Position numbers and translations under genes: made by a program. The notes below the pieces were generated by a model, which did not search any database, was not told the origin of the DNA, and was given only the letters and a program-made list of their open reading frames with translations. DNA of 40,915 nt from Sphingorhabdus sp. EL138. GTDB taxonomy: Bacteria; Pseudomonadota; Alphaproteobacteria; Sphingomonadales; Sphingomonadaceae. Where the stretch lies: positions 1-40,915 of the forward strand of contig NZ_CAMAYF010000019.1 in NCBI RefSeq assembly GCF_945862485.1, in the 5' to 3' direction. Shown here piece by piece: positions 25,601-35,473 of the stretch. Position 1 is the first letter of the stretch; each line of letters starts with the position of its first letter.

Positions 25601-25668
25601 TCTGGGGGGCATTTGTGTTAATCGGCGACGGTGCATCGTCTCCGCTTAACGAGAGATCTGCGACATGA
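22660..25668 (+). CDS. Exported TPR-CHAT caspase-like peptidase
   Basis: 1002 residues from TTG 22660. The first in-frame ATG is at 22762, but starting there would lose the clear signal peptide (hydrophobic core FFSAFLIVWANSAALAS). Residues of about 180-480 hold helical TPR-like repeats. The C-terminal third is a CHAT domain: a propeptide-like strand region, then the catalytic His in FATHG and the nucleophile Cys in LSACNT, followed by GGETLSGLAEAFFYAGARS and LVSHWQV, all typical of the family. CHAT proteins are clan CD cysteine peptidases. The signal peptide predicts a periplasmic location, unusual for this class. The stop overlaps the next start by ATGA. Its substrate may be a protein of the same operon, possibly the TpsA adhesin. 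Confidence 0.85.
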   Translation: MPESEIFILFRVFFSAFLIVWANSAALASNTTAGMATLSGENCELRAVANQAPGSVFVDDQQLLCGDEVVGRSARLLFTENGKDSGKPLLERAFGAAKEELLRSTRLNCEPERYLPRDGKFVLALPCRSSTDGWPILLLAQISGGTLNIVQGPASAYPALLAALGLQYDANRTLLAAEVRALWSAPIVIGSEVDQALVRELWSDARLANSRFAYAEAEQALRRALEVQIRIFGEDDVVTNALFLDMAMVVANLGRFDESDGLLRRAAPIIDRSPSPAERARLATYRASISALRGDYVAARSEASDAVAQWRAITDARPVTDDTALARGEMAMALNLEAFVLMRSGDTTSANVLASQALLALAAAPATPVWWRADIMGVLGETSLSDGRLAAAETYFKTAIKIRKDAFGEGAGTLRLRTALARAYQAEDMNTNAIIAYREALTLARGLPRDSLPFTDEDLMPLAAAVVNFSAGVTDEKQRQGLFTEVFDAFQFARKPGRDRTVALTAMRLSSASVELSALLRRIDDESREMARMQSELAQQQALAADDRNPEAEDALIAQIAAQAPRIVASRAEVATRFPDYQALTEGKLPQIDDVRSRLEDDEALVTFLLGRDKSFVQLIRRDGTIVAEVPAGADDIAASVKNLRRGLEIEGRSVADFDLQTAHQLFSQLLGPVVSRLGGIKRLIIVPSGALASLPFGLLVTEPVENKTYSSAAWLSRQFAITNSPSIASFIALRSTRLVGKPRQLLLAVANPVLAPIPSKGPTGAKATRAGFAGLLSSCRKDAPASPETLRMLTSLPETASEVAAVAAALKAPDAEIMLAENATEANLRSKSLSDYRILYFATHGVLPGELKCESEPGLVLTPPATIAATRSTDGLLDASEIAALELRADLVVLSACNTASDGNGKLGGETLSGLAEAFFYAGARSLLVSHWQVPSAATARLMIDVFKAVGADPDLSIDKALAQAQLKAIANPASSHPFFWGAFVLIGDGASSPLNERSAT

Positions 25669-26426
25669 ATTGGAAGTCGCTCGGTTTGGGGCTTGCGCTC
25701 GTCATTGCCTGGCCCACCCTTGCAACGCCGATGATCGTCGTTGAAGCGCGTGGTGGTGGCCTAAAGCCAGGGATGCGAATCGACAGCGCGCGCACGGTTA
25801 AGCTCGTAGAGGGCGAAAAAATAGTTCTCGTCGCGCCGGATGGCCGGATGTCCACATTGCGTGGCCCCTATTCTGGTCCGGCAGTCCGCAACGCTGGATC
25901 AGTTCAAAATCCACGCACAGCTTTGGCAGCGCTCATAGCCACCCGTAACGATCGTGCTAGCTCCGTCGGGGCAGTTCGGTCCGGAGCAAGTGCCGCGCCA
26001 TTGCCCGAGCCTTGGCTTATCGACATCTCGCGCGGCGGAGACCGTTGCCTAAAAGAAGGCGAAAAGCCAGTCTGGTGGCGTCCTGAGAGCCTTCCCGAAC
26101 AGGCCTTTTCAGTATTTCCCATTGATCGCTCGTGGCGCGCAGATTATATATGGAAGCAGGCTACAGATCGCATGACACCTCCCGATGTTGTCGGGCTTGA
26201 CGATTTAAAAACTTTCATAATCCGTGCAGATGGTCAGGAATATCCCCTGCGTATCAGCATTATACCGCGTGATATAGACGACCCTCTGGTGGTCAGCGCC
26301 TGGATGCTGGAAAAGGCATGCGTTCAGCAAGCCGACGCATATCTAAGGGCGATCGGCAAAAATCTTGACGAGCGCGCACCGTCGCAAGGCAATATCGAAA
26401 CGCAGGCAGGGGCGCTACAAAGATGA
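25665..26426 (+). CDS. Exported protein of unknown function, FecR-like N-terminal half
   Basis: 253 residues with a cleavable signal peptide (cleavage near LAT or AWPTLA, residues about 18-21). The following region, containing GGGLKPGMRI and GEKIVLVAPDGRMSTLRG, looks like a beta-sandwich of the FecR/DUF-type that begins many envelope proteins. The second half has DISRGGDRCLKEG and a block ending with a short helical segment. Both ends overlap neighbours by ATGA (CHAT gene upstream, cyclase gene downstream), so it is a firm member of the operon. No catalytic motif is seen. It could be an adaptor or inhibitor linking the CHAT peptidase to the CHASE2 sensor in the periplasm. Confidence 0.6.
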   Translation: MNWKSLGLGLALVIAWPTLATPMIVVEARGGGLKPGMRIDSARTVKLVEGEKIVLVAPDGRMSTLRGPYSGPAVRNAGSVQNPRTALAALIATRNDRASSVGAVRSGASAAPLPEPWLIDISRGGDRCLKEGEKPVWWRPESLPEQAFSVFPIDRSWRADYIWKQATDRMTPPDVVGLDDLKTFIIRADGQEYPLRISIIPRDIDDPLVVSAWMLEKACVQQADAYLRAIGKNLDERAPSQGNIETQAGALQR

Positions 26427-28387
26427 AACCTACAACCCGGCAGGTCTTGGCCGCAGTCGCGATTGCATTCGCCGCTGCGTTTCTCAGCGGTAGCAGCGTC
26501 CACTTCATTGCGCCGCTGGCAAATCTGGAAACAAAGCTTGCTGATATCCGTGTCGCAGCGATGCAGCCGGCGATGCCGCCATCTTCGGATGTTGTCGTCG
26601 TCGCCATCGACGAGGCAACGCTGGCCGCATTTCCATATCGCTCGCCCGTTGATCGCGGACTTGTTGCGGATTTGATCGAACAACTCGAAGCCAAGGGTGC
26701 CGCCGCCATCGGGGTCGACGTTATTGTCGATCAACCGACGGAAGCCGCAAAGGATGAACGGCTTCGCAAGGTTATCCAATCGACCAAAACGCCACTGGCC
26801 TTCAGCTTCAGTTCGGCCCCGAACGTCGTTAATGCCGAGCAGCTTGCCTATATGGAGGCGTTTATTCCGGAGGATAAGCGCGCAGAAGCAAATCTGCTGA
26901 CCGACCCGTTTGACGGGTTGGTTCGCCGCATCAACCCCGGCGGCACTGTCGTTGATGGACAGCGCGTTGACACCCCTAAGAATCCCGCAGGCTTTGTGCG
27001 GAAGCTTTCCGGAATGCGCGGCACAAAGGCGCCGATGGTTCCCGTCGACATCGCCTGGCGCGCGCAGCCAGATGCCGAAAATACACCCTTTCCGACTTTT
27101 TCCGCTACTTATCTGCCGTACTTGCCGGCCGAGCTTATCAAGGGCAAGATCGTTTTAATCGGGGCAGTTTTGTCGATCACAGACCGCCATCGCACTCCAT
27201 TATCCATTATTGACGATGGCGACCGGGGCAATATGCCGGGTGTGATGATCCAGGCCCACGGCATTACGCAGATGCTGGAAGGACGGCGTCCGCCTACGGT
27301 GCCTTTAGAATGGACCATCGGCCTGTTGACCCTTTTCGCCATAATAGGCACAGGATTAAGCCTGTTACGAATGGGCATTGTTTTCAATGTTGGTATCAGC
27401 CTCGCAATTACGATTGGATATTGGGTCGGTGCGATACTGGGTTTCGGCAAAGGGCTGCCAATGCTGCCGCTTTTTGGGCCGACACTGGCGCTGTTCCTTG
27501 CGTTATGGATGATGGACCTGATCATTGGGCGTGGGGAACGCAAGCAGCGCGAATTTATTCAAAGCACGTTTTCGCGGTATGTCTCGCCAGCAGTGGTCGA
27601 CCAGTTGATCGCCGATCCGAGCGCGGTGCAAGTGTCGGGTTCTAAGCGGGACGCGACGTTCATCTTCACCGATATCGCTGGCTTCACCACATTGTCTGAA
27701 AAATTGGAGGCTGAGGAACTCTCTGAAGTTTTAAACCAATATCTCGACGGCGCGTGCGAAATCATCCTGAAACATGCCGGCACAATCGACAAATTCATTG
27801 GCGATGCCATTATGGCGATCTTCAATGCTCCGATACCGCAGCCCGATCATGCTGCGCGTGGAATTCGTTGCGCGCTTGAACTCGATGCTTATGCCGAGGC
27901 TTTCCGAAAGGACTGCAACGCCCGAGATATTCCTCTTGGTGTCACCCGCATAGGCATTCATAGCGGTCTATCCATCATCGGTAACTTTGGTTCTCAATCG
28001 CGTATGGATTTCACCGCGCTTGGCGACACAGTAAACACCGCCGCGCGGACGGAGGGCGTCAACAAATATTTCGGCACACGTATCTGTTGCACGCAACAGG
28101 TCGTCGACCAATGCCCAGATCTCGAATTTCGACCGATTGGCGACATTGTGCTTAAAGGCAAGGTGCAGGCAACGTGCCTTTATACCCCTGTGGCCGCTTC
28201 CGATGGGCCTGAACTGATTGCAGGTTATCGCCGAGCCTACGCCTTGCTTGAAGCCAGCAATCCCGACGCTGTCGAATGTATGGCGAGCCTTTCCAAGGAT
28301 TATCCGGAAGATCCCGTTATCCGTTTCCATCAGGATCGGATTGCAGACGGGCTGCTTTCCTCGCGTGTGGTGATGGATGACAAATAA
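26423..28387 (+). CDS. CHASE2 domain adenylate cyclase (class III)
   Basis: 654 residues: an N-terminal helix, a periplasmic CHASE2 sensor at about 35-290, three membrane helices at about 296-372, a linker, and a class III cyclase domain at about 405-590. Metal-binding aspartates are D417 (FTDIAGF) and D461 (FIGDAIM). Adenine-selecting Lys457 and Asp535 (LGDTVN) are present, and the transition-state Asn538 and Arg542 are kept, so cAMP production is predicted. The tail has a short helical repeat. It starts by ATGA overlap with the exported protein gene and overlaps the TpsB gene by 11 bp. An extracytoplasmic cue would set cAMP level; cNMP-binding and CpdA-like proteins lie in the neighbouring electron-transfer operon. 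Confidence 0.9.
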   Translation: MKPTTRQVLAAVAIAFAAAFLSGSSVHFIAPLANLETKLADIRVAAMQPAMPPSSDVVVVAIDEATLAAFPYRSPVDRGLVADLIEQLEAKGAAAIGVDVIVDQPTEAAKDERLRKVIQSTKTPLAFSFSSAPNVVNAEQLAYMEAFIPEDKRAEANLLTDPFDGLVRRINPGGTVVDGQRVDTPKNPAGFVRKLSGMRGTKAPMVPVDIAWRAQPDAENTPFPTFSATYLPYLPAELIKGKIVLIGAVLSITDRHRTPLSIIDDGDRGNMPGVMIQAHGITQMLEGRRPPTVPLEWTIGLLTLFAIIGTGLSLLRMGIVFNVGISLAITIGYWVGAILGFGKGLPMLPLFGPTLALFLALWMMDLIIGRGERKQREFIQSTFSRYVSPAVVDQLIADPSAVQVSGSKRDATFIFTDIAGFTTLSEKLEAEELSEVLNQYLDGACEIILKHAGTIDKFIGDAIMAIFNAPIPQPDHAARGIRCALELDAYAEAFRKDCNARDIPLGVTRIGIHSGLSIIGNFGSQSRMDFTALGDTVNTAARTEGVNKYFGTRICCTQQVVDQCPDLEFRPIGDIVLKGKVQATCLYTPVAASDGPELIAGYRRAYALLEASNPDAVECMASLSKDYPEDPVIRFHQDRIADGLLSSRVVMDDK

Positions 28388-30083
28388 ACGCCAAGCTTGG
28401 GCCTATGCTGTCCCTATATTTTACGTTGCACCGATCTTGATGGCGATGCACGCCACGCCTGTCTTCGCCCAAATAACCCGGCCACCGCCACAGGCCGAAA
28501 TTTCGCGCCAGCGGATCCAACCGCTGCCCCTCCCAGACACGCCATTGCAACTACGCATTCAGAACCCTGAAAAGGCGAGCGTTCCAAGAGCCGTCGATGA
28601 GATTGTATTTTCGATTAACCGTATCAAAGTAACCGGTGCGACGCATTTCCCGGAAGCGCGCTGGCGCACGATTTTTGCCTCGCTTGAAGGCCAGAAAATC
28701 GTTTTGAGCGACCTGCGTGAGGCCGCCGATAAACTTGAAAATCTCTATCGTGCCGATGGCTTTTTTCTGACCCGGGTTTTCATCGCTCCGCAAGAGGTGC
28801 GCGACGGCACACTTGAAGTACAGGTAGTTGAAGGGTTCTTAGCCAACGCTTTTGTCCAGGCACCTAACGATCCCAGCCGAAAGCTTACGCAGACACTAAT
28901 TACCCCGGTGTTAAGCCAGCGCCCAGTGCGCTTCCTTGATCTTGAACAAAGGCTGCTCCTGCTAAATGATACACCAGGCATGGCCGTGACAAGCGTGCTG
29001 CGTCCAGGGGGCGTGCTGGGCAGTAGCGACATTTTGCTGACAGCCGTAAAGCCGCCAAGAACTGCCTTTGCCGCTGTCGACAATTCGGGTTCCGACGTCG
29101 TGGGCCCCATCAATTATTCGCTTGGCACAACGATCTTTCAGCCCTTTGGCAGGCCCGGAGCGCTTGACCTATCGCTGGCAATGTCCGGAGAAGGTTTTAG
29201 AGAGCTGCAGGCAGTAAGCGGACGATATGCAACACCGCTTGGCAATAATGGAGCGGTGGGCAGCATCGGCGCGCTTGTCGCGCACGCCGCGCCGGGCGGA
29301 CCGATTCGTGATCTTGATGTGCAAAGTAAATCGGGTTCGTTGAGCGCAAGTTTGCGCGTGCCGTTGCTTCGATCCCGGGCCAATTCCATCTATCTTGATG
29401 CTGGGATGACGCTGAACCGCAGCTTTGTCAAGGCGTTGGGCACAGAGATTAACGACGACAGGAGTACGGTTGCCAGCCTTGGCCTACAGTGGCGACAGAT
29501 CGGCTGGCTGGCTGGCGACATGACATTTGGCGTTAACCTGCTACATGGCCTTGACCTGTTCGGTGCAAACAATGCCAATGCGCCTTTGCCGTCGGTCCTT
29601 GGGTTTAATCCCCACTTTCTGCGGGCGACCTATCAATTCCAGCGCAATCAGCAAATCCGTGGCCCGATCGGCGCGAGCATGGCATTGCAAGGCCAATATA
29701 CAGCCAACCGCCTGCTCTCGGGGGAGCAAATCTCCTTTGGCGGGAGCAGCATCGGGCGCGGCTATGATCCATCATCAGTGACCGGCGAGCGCGGCATTGG
29801 GGTAATTGGTGAACTGCATGCATCACTTCCGGGCGTGCAGGTGCCCAACCTCATTGAGGGGGTCCAAGTCTATGCTTTTGCCGACTGGGCGCGAACCACG
29901 GCGCTCGCCTATGAGGAAACGCCCAAACAAAGCGCGGCCATTTCCTCGCTCGGAGTTGGAGCGCGGTTCACGCTGCTACGTCAGTTGTCGGTCGACACGC
30001 AGTTCTCTTCGGCGCGCCGCGCGCTGCCGGACAGCGTCAAAGGCGACGGCCGCTTCACGATCAGCGCAATTTTGCAGTTTTGA
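28377..30083 (+). CDS. Two-partner secretion outer-membrane transporter TpsB (ShlB/FhaC family)
   Basis: 568 residues with a signal peptide cut after PVFA near residue 31. A POTRA domain follows (INRIKVTGATHFPEARW, then LENLYRADGFFLTRVFIAPQ), then a polypeptide-transport-associated second POTRA region, and a 16-strand-type barrel. The GGSSIGRGYDP motif corresponds to the conserved RGY of the plug loop in the family. The C-terminal residue is Phe, as expected for Bam substrates. The start overlaps the cyclase stop by 11 bp, and the substrate gene begins 11 bp after its stop, so the two are a pair. Confidence 0.92.
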   Translation: MTNKRQAWAYAVPIFYVAPILMAMHATPVFAQITRPPPQAEISRQRIQPLPLPDTPLQLRIQNPEKASVPRAVDEIVFSINRIKVTGATHFPEARWRTIFASLEGQKIVLSDLREAADKLENLYRADGFFLTRVFIAPQEVRDGTLEVQVVEGFLANAFVQAPNDPSRKLTQTLITPVLSQRPVRFLDLEQRLLLLNDTPGMAVTSVLRPGGVLGSSDILLTAVKPPRTAFAAVDNSGSDVVGPINYSLGTTIFQPFGRPGALDLSLAMSGEGFRELQAVSGRYATPLGNNGAVGSIGALVAHAAPGGPIRDLDVQSKSGSLSASLRVPLLRSRANSIYLDAGMTLNRSFVKALGTEINDDRSTVASLGLQWRQIGWLAGDMTFGVNLLHGLDLFGANNANAPLPSVLGFNPHFLRATYQFQRNQQIRGPIGASMALQGQYTANRLLSGEQISFGGSSIGRGYDPSSVTGERGIGVIGELHASLPGVQVPNLIEGVQVYAFADWARTTALAYEETPKQSAAISSLGVGARFTLLRQLSVDTQFSSARRALPDSVKGDGRFTISAILQF

Positions 30084-30094
30084 AAGACGATGTC

Positions 30095-33000
30095 ATGACC
30101 AGCGCAAAAATTCGATCCGCCAATAATTGTCGAACATGCCGTCCGGCTATTCGCCGGCTGTCGTATCGGGCAACACTGGCGTTAGCGGTCGGCCTGCCTG
30201 CACTGGCCGCCGCCAATGCTGAGGAGGTGCCGTTCACGGTAGCACAAGGAAGTGCCACATTTGCTAGCGGCTCCGCTAGCAGCGGAAACAATGGGACTTT
30301 CACGGTTACACAGACTACCCGCCGAGCGGTGCTCGACTGGTCACGCATCCTTTTGCAAGCGGGCGAGACCTTAAACTTTGTCCAGCCTGATAGTCATTCG
30401 ATCACGCTTAACCGAAGCAGCGGGTCCGCAGAGTTCCAAATCGACGGCACTATTAATGCGAATGGCCAAGTCTGGCTTCTCAACCCCAATGGCACGGTCA
30501 TAGGCGCCACAGGCCGCGTCAATGCCGCCGGGTTCCTTGCCACCACGGCCAGCATCGATCCTGTTTCCTTCATGAACAACAGCTCCGGGCGTTTTGTATT
30601 TTCTGGCGCAACCAACGCGGCCATCATCAATTATGGCCAGATCAACGTGCCATCGGGATATGCCGTGCTTGCTGGCAGGAATGTCGCGAACATCAGTTCC
30701 ACTGCCACCAACGAAGCGCTCATAAGCGCACGTTTGGGCAAGGTCGCCTTAGGTGCAGGCCGAGACTTTACCATTGACTTTGCAGGTAATGGGCTGGTGT
30801 CATTCCTGGTGGCCGACCCGGACCCGGCGAGTGCCACAGGTAGCAATTTCTCAAACAGTGTCTCAAATGGCGGCAGAATTTTAGCCGATGGCGGCACGAT
30901 CCTTATGACGATTCGCAGCGCTGTCGACATTATCGGCAACGTCATCAATAACAAGGGCATCGTGCAGGCTCAGACCGTCAACAACAATGGTGGCGTGATA
31001 ACCCTCGATGCAGGCCCTAGAGGACAGATATCTGTCGACAACTTTTCCTCCGGCAACACTTCCGTCGGCGGTGTTATCGATGCCACCGGTGCTGGCGGTG
31101 TGAATGGCGGTAATATTAGCCTTACCGCTGCCGCTATCGATATTAGCGCAGCGAGCAAGATAGATGTTAGCGGCGAAAGCGGCGGCACTATAAATCTGGT
31201 GTTACCGGTTAAAAGCGTGTCAGCCACTAACAGCGTGCCACCCAACCAAAATGCCAGGACGGAGCTTAACATTGCATCAGGCGCGCAGTTGCTGGCGAAT
31301 GCCGGAACCAATGGCACCGGAGGCAATATAAATCTGCGCAGTGACCTAGCCGACTCGCAATCCCTTATGCGAATTTCGGGAATTTTGCAGGCCGATGGCG
31401 GGACAAGTGGCGGCGACGGCGGAACTATCGATATTCAGGCTTACAGGCTCGAGCAAAGAATGGAGGCATCTGCCCGCGCTAAAGCCGCCAGCGGTCTGGC
31501 CGGTAACATCAACATAACCTCGGCATCGATCGATGTCCTCGGCATGACACCACTGTCTCTCGGCGACGATACAGTTAAGGCTAACGTACCCCTTGGCTTC
31601 AGTTTTAACTATAATGGTGGAGTTTATAACAGTGTCGATGTTTCATCGAACGGTTTCCTGACATTTGGTAGCCTGAATGGTGACAGCTATTGCTGCAACG
31701 GTCTTCCACTTGATAATGCCAGAACGCCGCGTAACTCGGTATTTGCGTTATGGAATGACCTGATCGATCTGACCAACCCCTATTACACGACCACAGTCCT
31801 CCCCGACGGCAGTAAACGCTTTATTCTCGGATATTATGGTACGAGAGAATATTATGATGGTAGCAATAATAGTTTCGAAATTGTTCTCGATCAAAATGGT
31901 CGAATTCAGTTTAACTACGGTGATATCAAAATTCTAAATCACTCTGTAACGGCAGGCGTCACTAGGACAGGACCCACGGAGTTCACGGAGCTGTTTCGTG
32001 GCACGCAAGACGCCACCACAGGCCTGCTCGATGCAAGCCTGCTCGCAGGTTTTGCCAACAAGTCATTCGAATATAATAATGGCGCATTTCGGTCGCTGAG
32101 TTCGGTTCCGATGGTTCCGAAGGGCCATAATATAATATTGGCATCTCAGGTCGAAACATGGCTCAATAGCGGAACAAATGTGACGCTACGCGCGCAAAGT
32201 CAAACGTCCGCAACTACTGGTGGAACTGCAACAACCGGTGGAACCGCATCAGCCGGTGCAACCGCGGCTGCTGATGGAAATGTGACGATCTATGCGTTCA
32301 ACAACAAAAGTGCCGGCCCTCTTACAAAATTGTCGCTTGGCGCCACCGGCGATGTGGTAATCGCAAGCGGAGTTAACATCACGGCGCAATCGGGCCTGTC
32401 CGTCGCGCTGCAATCCGACAGCAATCAGAATGGCTCTGGCAGCGTCAAACTTGCAGGGACGATCGACACCGGCGAAACGGCTCAGGCTGGAAATGCTGCA
32501 TCCATCCTTATCAACGGCAACGTCAAACTTGGTGGTAATAGTGCGCTCATTTCGAAGGGCTCCGTTGTCATAACAGGCGGCATCAGCCGCGATGCGGGCG
32601 GATCTACCCCCGTCAATCTAACGGTCGACGCTGCAGATCTGAACGCCGGATCCGTCGATCTTGGCCAAACGGGACAACTTGATCTAAAGCTGGCCGGAAC
32701 ACTCGGTAGGGAAAGCAAAATCAACGGCGCAATAGTGGCGGCATCGCTGACCAAGTCAGGCATTGGTCAGCTTGGCCTGTTTGGCGATAATGTTGGCCTG
32801 GGCGCAATCACCTTCAGGGATGGGACATTGATGGTCGCACCAACCGGCAACCTCGGAAACGGCCTCCTGACGTTGGGCGATAGCAACAGCAATGGTGAAA
32901 CGATCTTGCGCTTGGCCGCGCCACAAGACATCGAGATTGTACAGTCAATTTCGCTGGCTGGAAATTCTCAGATCGAAGCAGTAGGCCGACTGACGATGCG

Positions 33001-35128
33001 TGGGGCGATCAATGGCAACCACGGCCTCACCATAACAGGCGATAGCGACATAACCCTTAACGCCGCGATCGGGGTTTCCTCGCCGCTGGCGACATTTAAA
33101 AGCTATTCGGCCAAAACTTTGACACTCGGCCCCCTCGCCACAATCGCAACCGTCGGCGACATAAAGATTGGCGGCGCGAGACGTTTCGTTAACACTGCCA
33201 CCGATGTTGCGCCGCTAAAACCGGGAACACGCTGGTTGATCGGGAGTGGCAATACCAATCCCTTCGGCGGTGACACCCCGGATGTCATCGGCGGGTTGCT
33301 GCACGATTTTCGTGTGTATGGCCTAAGTCAGGAGCAGGCGCTTGGAAGTGTGCCGCTGCCGGTGCTGCCAAGCGGCAATGGCCTCGCTTATAGTCTGCAG
33401 CCTTCTCTGTCGTTGTCGGTCACCGGTGGCATTACAAAAACCTATGACGGCTCGACCGCAATTCCGACCGGCCCTATTGCTTTTGTTGGCAATGGACTTC
33501 TTCACAACGATCGGTTCACGGTCAGCAACGTTACCGGAAGCTTCGCCAGTGCCAATGCCGGCACCCATGCAATCTTACTCCCCGACCTCATCATCAACAC
33601 GACAGACAGCAGCGGCAAGCCCGTGTTCGGCTACCGGATCGACGCGAGCCAGTTAATGACGGGCAGCATCACGCCGGCGACGCTGGCGGTCACCGCCGAT
33701 GCGTTGAGCATTGTGTATGGCGACGCAGTTCCGGCGTTGACCTTCACCAGCCGGGGCTTTGTCGGCACCGACAGCGCCAGCCTGCTCACAGGCAGTCTCA
33801 ACCGTGCCTCAGGTCTCGATGCGACGCGCTATGGCATAGGTCTCGGAACGCTGTCAGCCGGCAACAACTATGTCATCAATTACACCGGCGCCGATCTCGT
33901 CATCACTCCGCGCCCGCTTTCGGTGGCGCTCACCGGCAATATCACGCGCACCTATGACGGCACTACTACCGCCACGCTGGCCGCGAACAGCTATGCCCTA
34001 ACCGGCTTTACCAGCGGCGAAGGTGCCAGCATCACCCGCACGCAAGGCGTCTATGACAGCAAGGATGTAGGCACTGCCAAAACGGTCACTTTCTCGCTGC
34101 AGCCGAGCGATTTTAGCGCCAGCGGCGCGACACGCCTCTCCAACTATGTCCTGCCAACAACAGCAACTGGCAACATCGGCAGCATCACGCCGGCGACGCT
34201 GGCGGTCATCGCCGATGCGTTGAGCATTGTGTATGGCACAGCAGTTCCGGCGCTGACATTCACCAGCCGGGGCTTTGTCGGCACCGACAGTGCCAGCCTG
34301 CTCACAGGCAGTCTCAACCGTGCCTCAGGTCTCGATGTGGGGCGCTATGGCATAGGTCTCGGAACGCTGTCAGCCGGCAACAACTATGTCATCAATTACA
34401 CCGGCGCCGATCTCGTCATCACCCAGTCGGTCGCCTCGGTTGTAGCCGCAGTGACCAGCAGCATTACCGTGCCAAAGGCGCCAACACCAGTTGCCGCTCC
34501 AACGCCAGTCGCAGCGCCAAAGGCGCCAACACCAGTTGCTGCTCCGACGCCGGTTGCAGCGCCAGCACCGGCTGCAGCACCAGCACCAGCACCAACTGCC
34601 GCGCCAGCTCCAACTGCCGCGCCGGCACCAACTGCCGGGCCGGCACCAGCGCCAGCCGCCGACGCACCAGCTCCAGCTCCAGCCGCCGACGCACCAGCTC
34701 CAGCGCCAGCCGCCGACGCACCAGCGCCAGCTCCAGCGCCAGCCGCGACCCCCGCGCCAGCCCCCGCCGCCGCTTCACCTCCTGCCCCCAGTCAGCCTGC
34801 CCCTCCAACAGTAGAAGCGCCCGTCGCAATTGCCAGCGCCCCCCCTCCAGTGGTCGTCGTGGCGGTTGCAGCCCAACGGGTCGAGAGCAGCCCGCCTTCC
34901 CCGGTTGCCACCCAACCAGATCCCACGCCGGCCGACCCCGTGGATAAAAGCGATCCTATCTTGCAGTTGGCGTCTGGGCCGACTGAAATCACTGCAGCCG
35001 TCTCGCAAGCGAAAGGCGCCCTTCAACAGCTAAGTCCCGAAATTTTCCTCACAACGCGCGTGACACCGCCCCCCGCTCTTAAGAGCGCAGGCACCCCTCG
35101 TTATTCGATGCTCGGACTTGCGATGTAG
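30095..35128 (+). CDS. TpsA filamentous-haemagglutinin-type exoprotein with YDG/MBG repeats
   Basis: 1677 residues from ATG 30095; a TTG at 30080 is in frame but overlaps TpsB. A signal peptide of about 35 residues ends AAANA-EE. The TPS secretion domain at about 40-230 has NPNG, as in haemagglutinin-type substrates. A right-handed beta-helix follows. A central block (nt 31600-32060) with Cys-Cys and LGFSFNYNG looks nidogen-like. YDG/MBG repeats occupy nt about 33420-34425, with a 245-bp near-identical pair. A Pro/Ala-rich stalk (34480-34800) and a short tail end the protein. TpsB upstream should export it. Adhesion or surface scaffolding is the family role; cargo could be processed by the upstream CHAT peptidase. 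Confidence 0.88.
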   Translation: MTSAKIRSANNCRTCRPAIRRLSYRATLALAVGLPALAAANAEEVPFTVAQGSATFASGSASSGNNGTFTVTQTTRRAVLDWSRILLQAGETLNFVQPDSHSITLNRSSGSAEFQIDGTINANGQVWLLNPNGTVIGATGRVNAAGFLATTASIDPVSFMNNSSGRFVFSGATNAAIINYGQINVPSGYAVLAGRNVANISSTATNEALISARLGKVALGAGRDFTIDFAGNGLVSFLVADPDPASATGSNFSNSVSNGGRILADGGTILMTIRSAVDIIGNVINNKGIVQAQTVNNNGGVITLDAGPRGQISVDNFSSGNTSVGGVIDATGAGGVNGGNISLTAAAIDISAASKIDVSGESGGTINLVLPVKSVSATNSVPPNQNARTELNIASGAQLLANAGTNGTGGNINLRSDLADSQSLMRISGILQADGGTSGGDGGTIDIQAYRLEQRMEASARAKAASGLAGNINITSASIDVLGMTPLSLGDDTVKANVPLGFSFNYNGGVYNSVDVSSNGFLTFGSLNGDSYCCNGLPLDNARTPRNSVFALWNDLIDLTNPYYTTTVLPDGSKRFILGYYGTREYYDGSNNSFEIVLDQNGRIQFNYGDIKILNHSVTAGVTRTGPTEFTELFRGTQDATTGLLDASLLAGFANKSFEYNNGAFRSLSSVPMVPKGHNIILASQVETWLNSGTNVTLRAQSQTSATTGGTATTGGTASAGATAAADGNVTIYAFNNKSAGPLTKLSLGATGDVVIASGVNITAQSGLSVALQSDSNQNGSGSVKLAGTIDTGETAQAGNAASILINGNVKLGGNSALISKGSVVITGGISRDAGGSTPVNLTVDAADLNAGSVDLGQTGQLDLKLAGTLGRESKINGAIVAASLTKSGIGQLGLFGDNVGLGAITFRDGTLMVAPTGNLGNGLLTLGDSNSNGETILRLAAPQDIEIVQSISLAGNSQIEAVGRLTMRGAINGNHGLTITGDSDITLNAAIGVSSPLATFKSYSAKTLTLGPLATIATVGDIKIGGARRFVNTATDVAPLKPGTRWLIGSGNTNPFGGDTPDVIGGLLHDFRVYGLSQEQALGSVPLPVLPSGNGLAYSLQPSLSLSVTGGITKTYDGSTAIPTGPIAFVGNGLLHNDRFTVSNVTGSFASANAGTHAILLPDLIINTTDSSGKPVFGYRIDASQLMTGSITPATLAVTADALSIVYGDAVPALTFTSRGFVGTDSASLLTGSLNRASGLDATRYGIGLGTLSAGNNYVINYTGADLVITPRPLSVALTGNITRTYDGTTTATLAANSYALTGFTSGEGASITRTQGVYDSKDVGTAKTVTFSLQPSDFSASGATRLSNYVLPTTATGNIGSITPATLAVIADALSIVYGTAVPALTFTSRGFVGTDSASLLTGSLNRASGLDVGRYGIGLGTLSAGNNYVINYTGADLVITQSVASVVAAVTSSITVPKAPTPVAAPTPVAAPKAPTPVAAPTPVAAPAPAAAPAPAPTAAPAPTAAPAPTAGPAPAPAADAPAPAPAADAPAPAPAADAPAPAPAPAATPAPAPAAASPPAPSQPAPPTVEAPVAIASAPPPVVVVAVAAQRVESSPPSPVATQPDPTPADPVDKSDPILQLASGPTEITAAVSQAKGALQQLSPEIFLTTRVTPPPALKSAGTPRYSMLGLAM
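33662..33906 (+). repeat. 245-bp direct repeat, copy 1 (MBG domain)
   Basis: Matches 34178-34422 with about ten mismatches over 245 bp, in frame, offset 516 bp. Encodes an MBG-type module. Confidence 0.9.
34178..34422 (+). repeat. 245-bp direct repeat, copy 2 (MBG domain)
   Basis: Second copy of the repeat at 33662-33906. Differences are clustered at a few codons, including Asp-Ala against Thr-Ala near the start of the module and Ala-Thr against Val-Gly further along. Confidence 0.9.
34480..34800 (+). repeat. Low-complexity Pro/Ala-encoding tract in tpsA
   Basis: A GC-rich run of Pro-Ala codons, first as PTPVAAP units and then as PAPAADAP units repeated several times. It would form an extended stalk on the secreted protein. 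Confidence 0.85.
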
Positions 35129-35473
35129 GGTTCGCCCACGGCGATAAAAAGGCGCAGTCCACTCTGCTCCAGCGGTTTGGAGGTTGATCAAAGGAAGTAA
35201 AGTAAGGCTTCGGCTTTCCTGCTGTTGTCAGCCATCATCGTCGACCAAAAAACAAGGCTCAGCCGGCCTTTGCCGCATGGCTGTCATTACAATTTTGGTT
35301 ACTATCGCCAAAATCGTTTACTTGCAGCCCAACTATCTTGGTTCCCCGGCCTTAACCCCAACTGCAACATTAAAAGAGGTCTGGTCTAGTCAACGGGATT
35401 GACCTCCCGCCCCCTTCACAACAAAGCAGAGTTACATCGAAGGTTTATAAAATATAATTTTTTCAGTTAGTTA
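35129..35473. other. 345-bp intergenic region between convergent genes
   Basis: Lies between the end of tpsA (+) and the end of the ccm operon (-). It should hold both terminators, but only weak hairpins are seen: a 7-bp stem at 35292-35298 and 35308-35314, and a 5-bp one near 35260-35283. No gene is convincing. Confidence 0.4.

Noticed and set aside
34464-34829. Minus-strand frame of 121 codons opposite the Pro/Ala tract
   Set aside because: Product of the repeated GC-rich codons; Leu/Arg/Ala-only composition shows it is an antisense artefact.
35184-35402. Small plus-strand frame between tpsA and ccmI
   Set aside because: Poor start context, unusual composition and no family resemblance.
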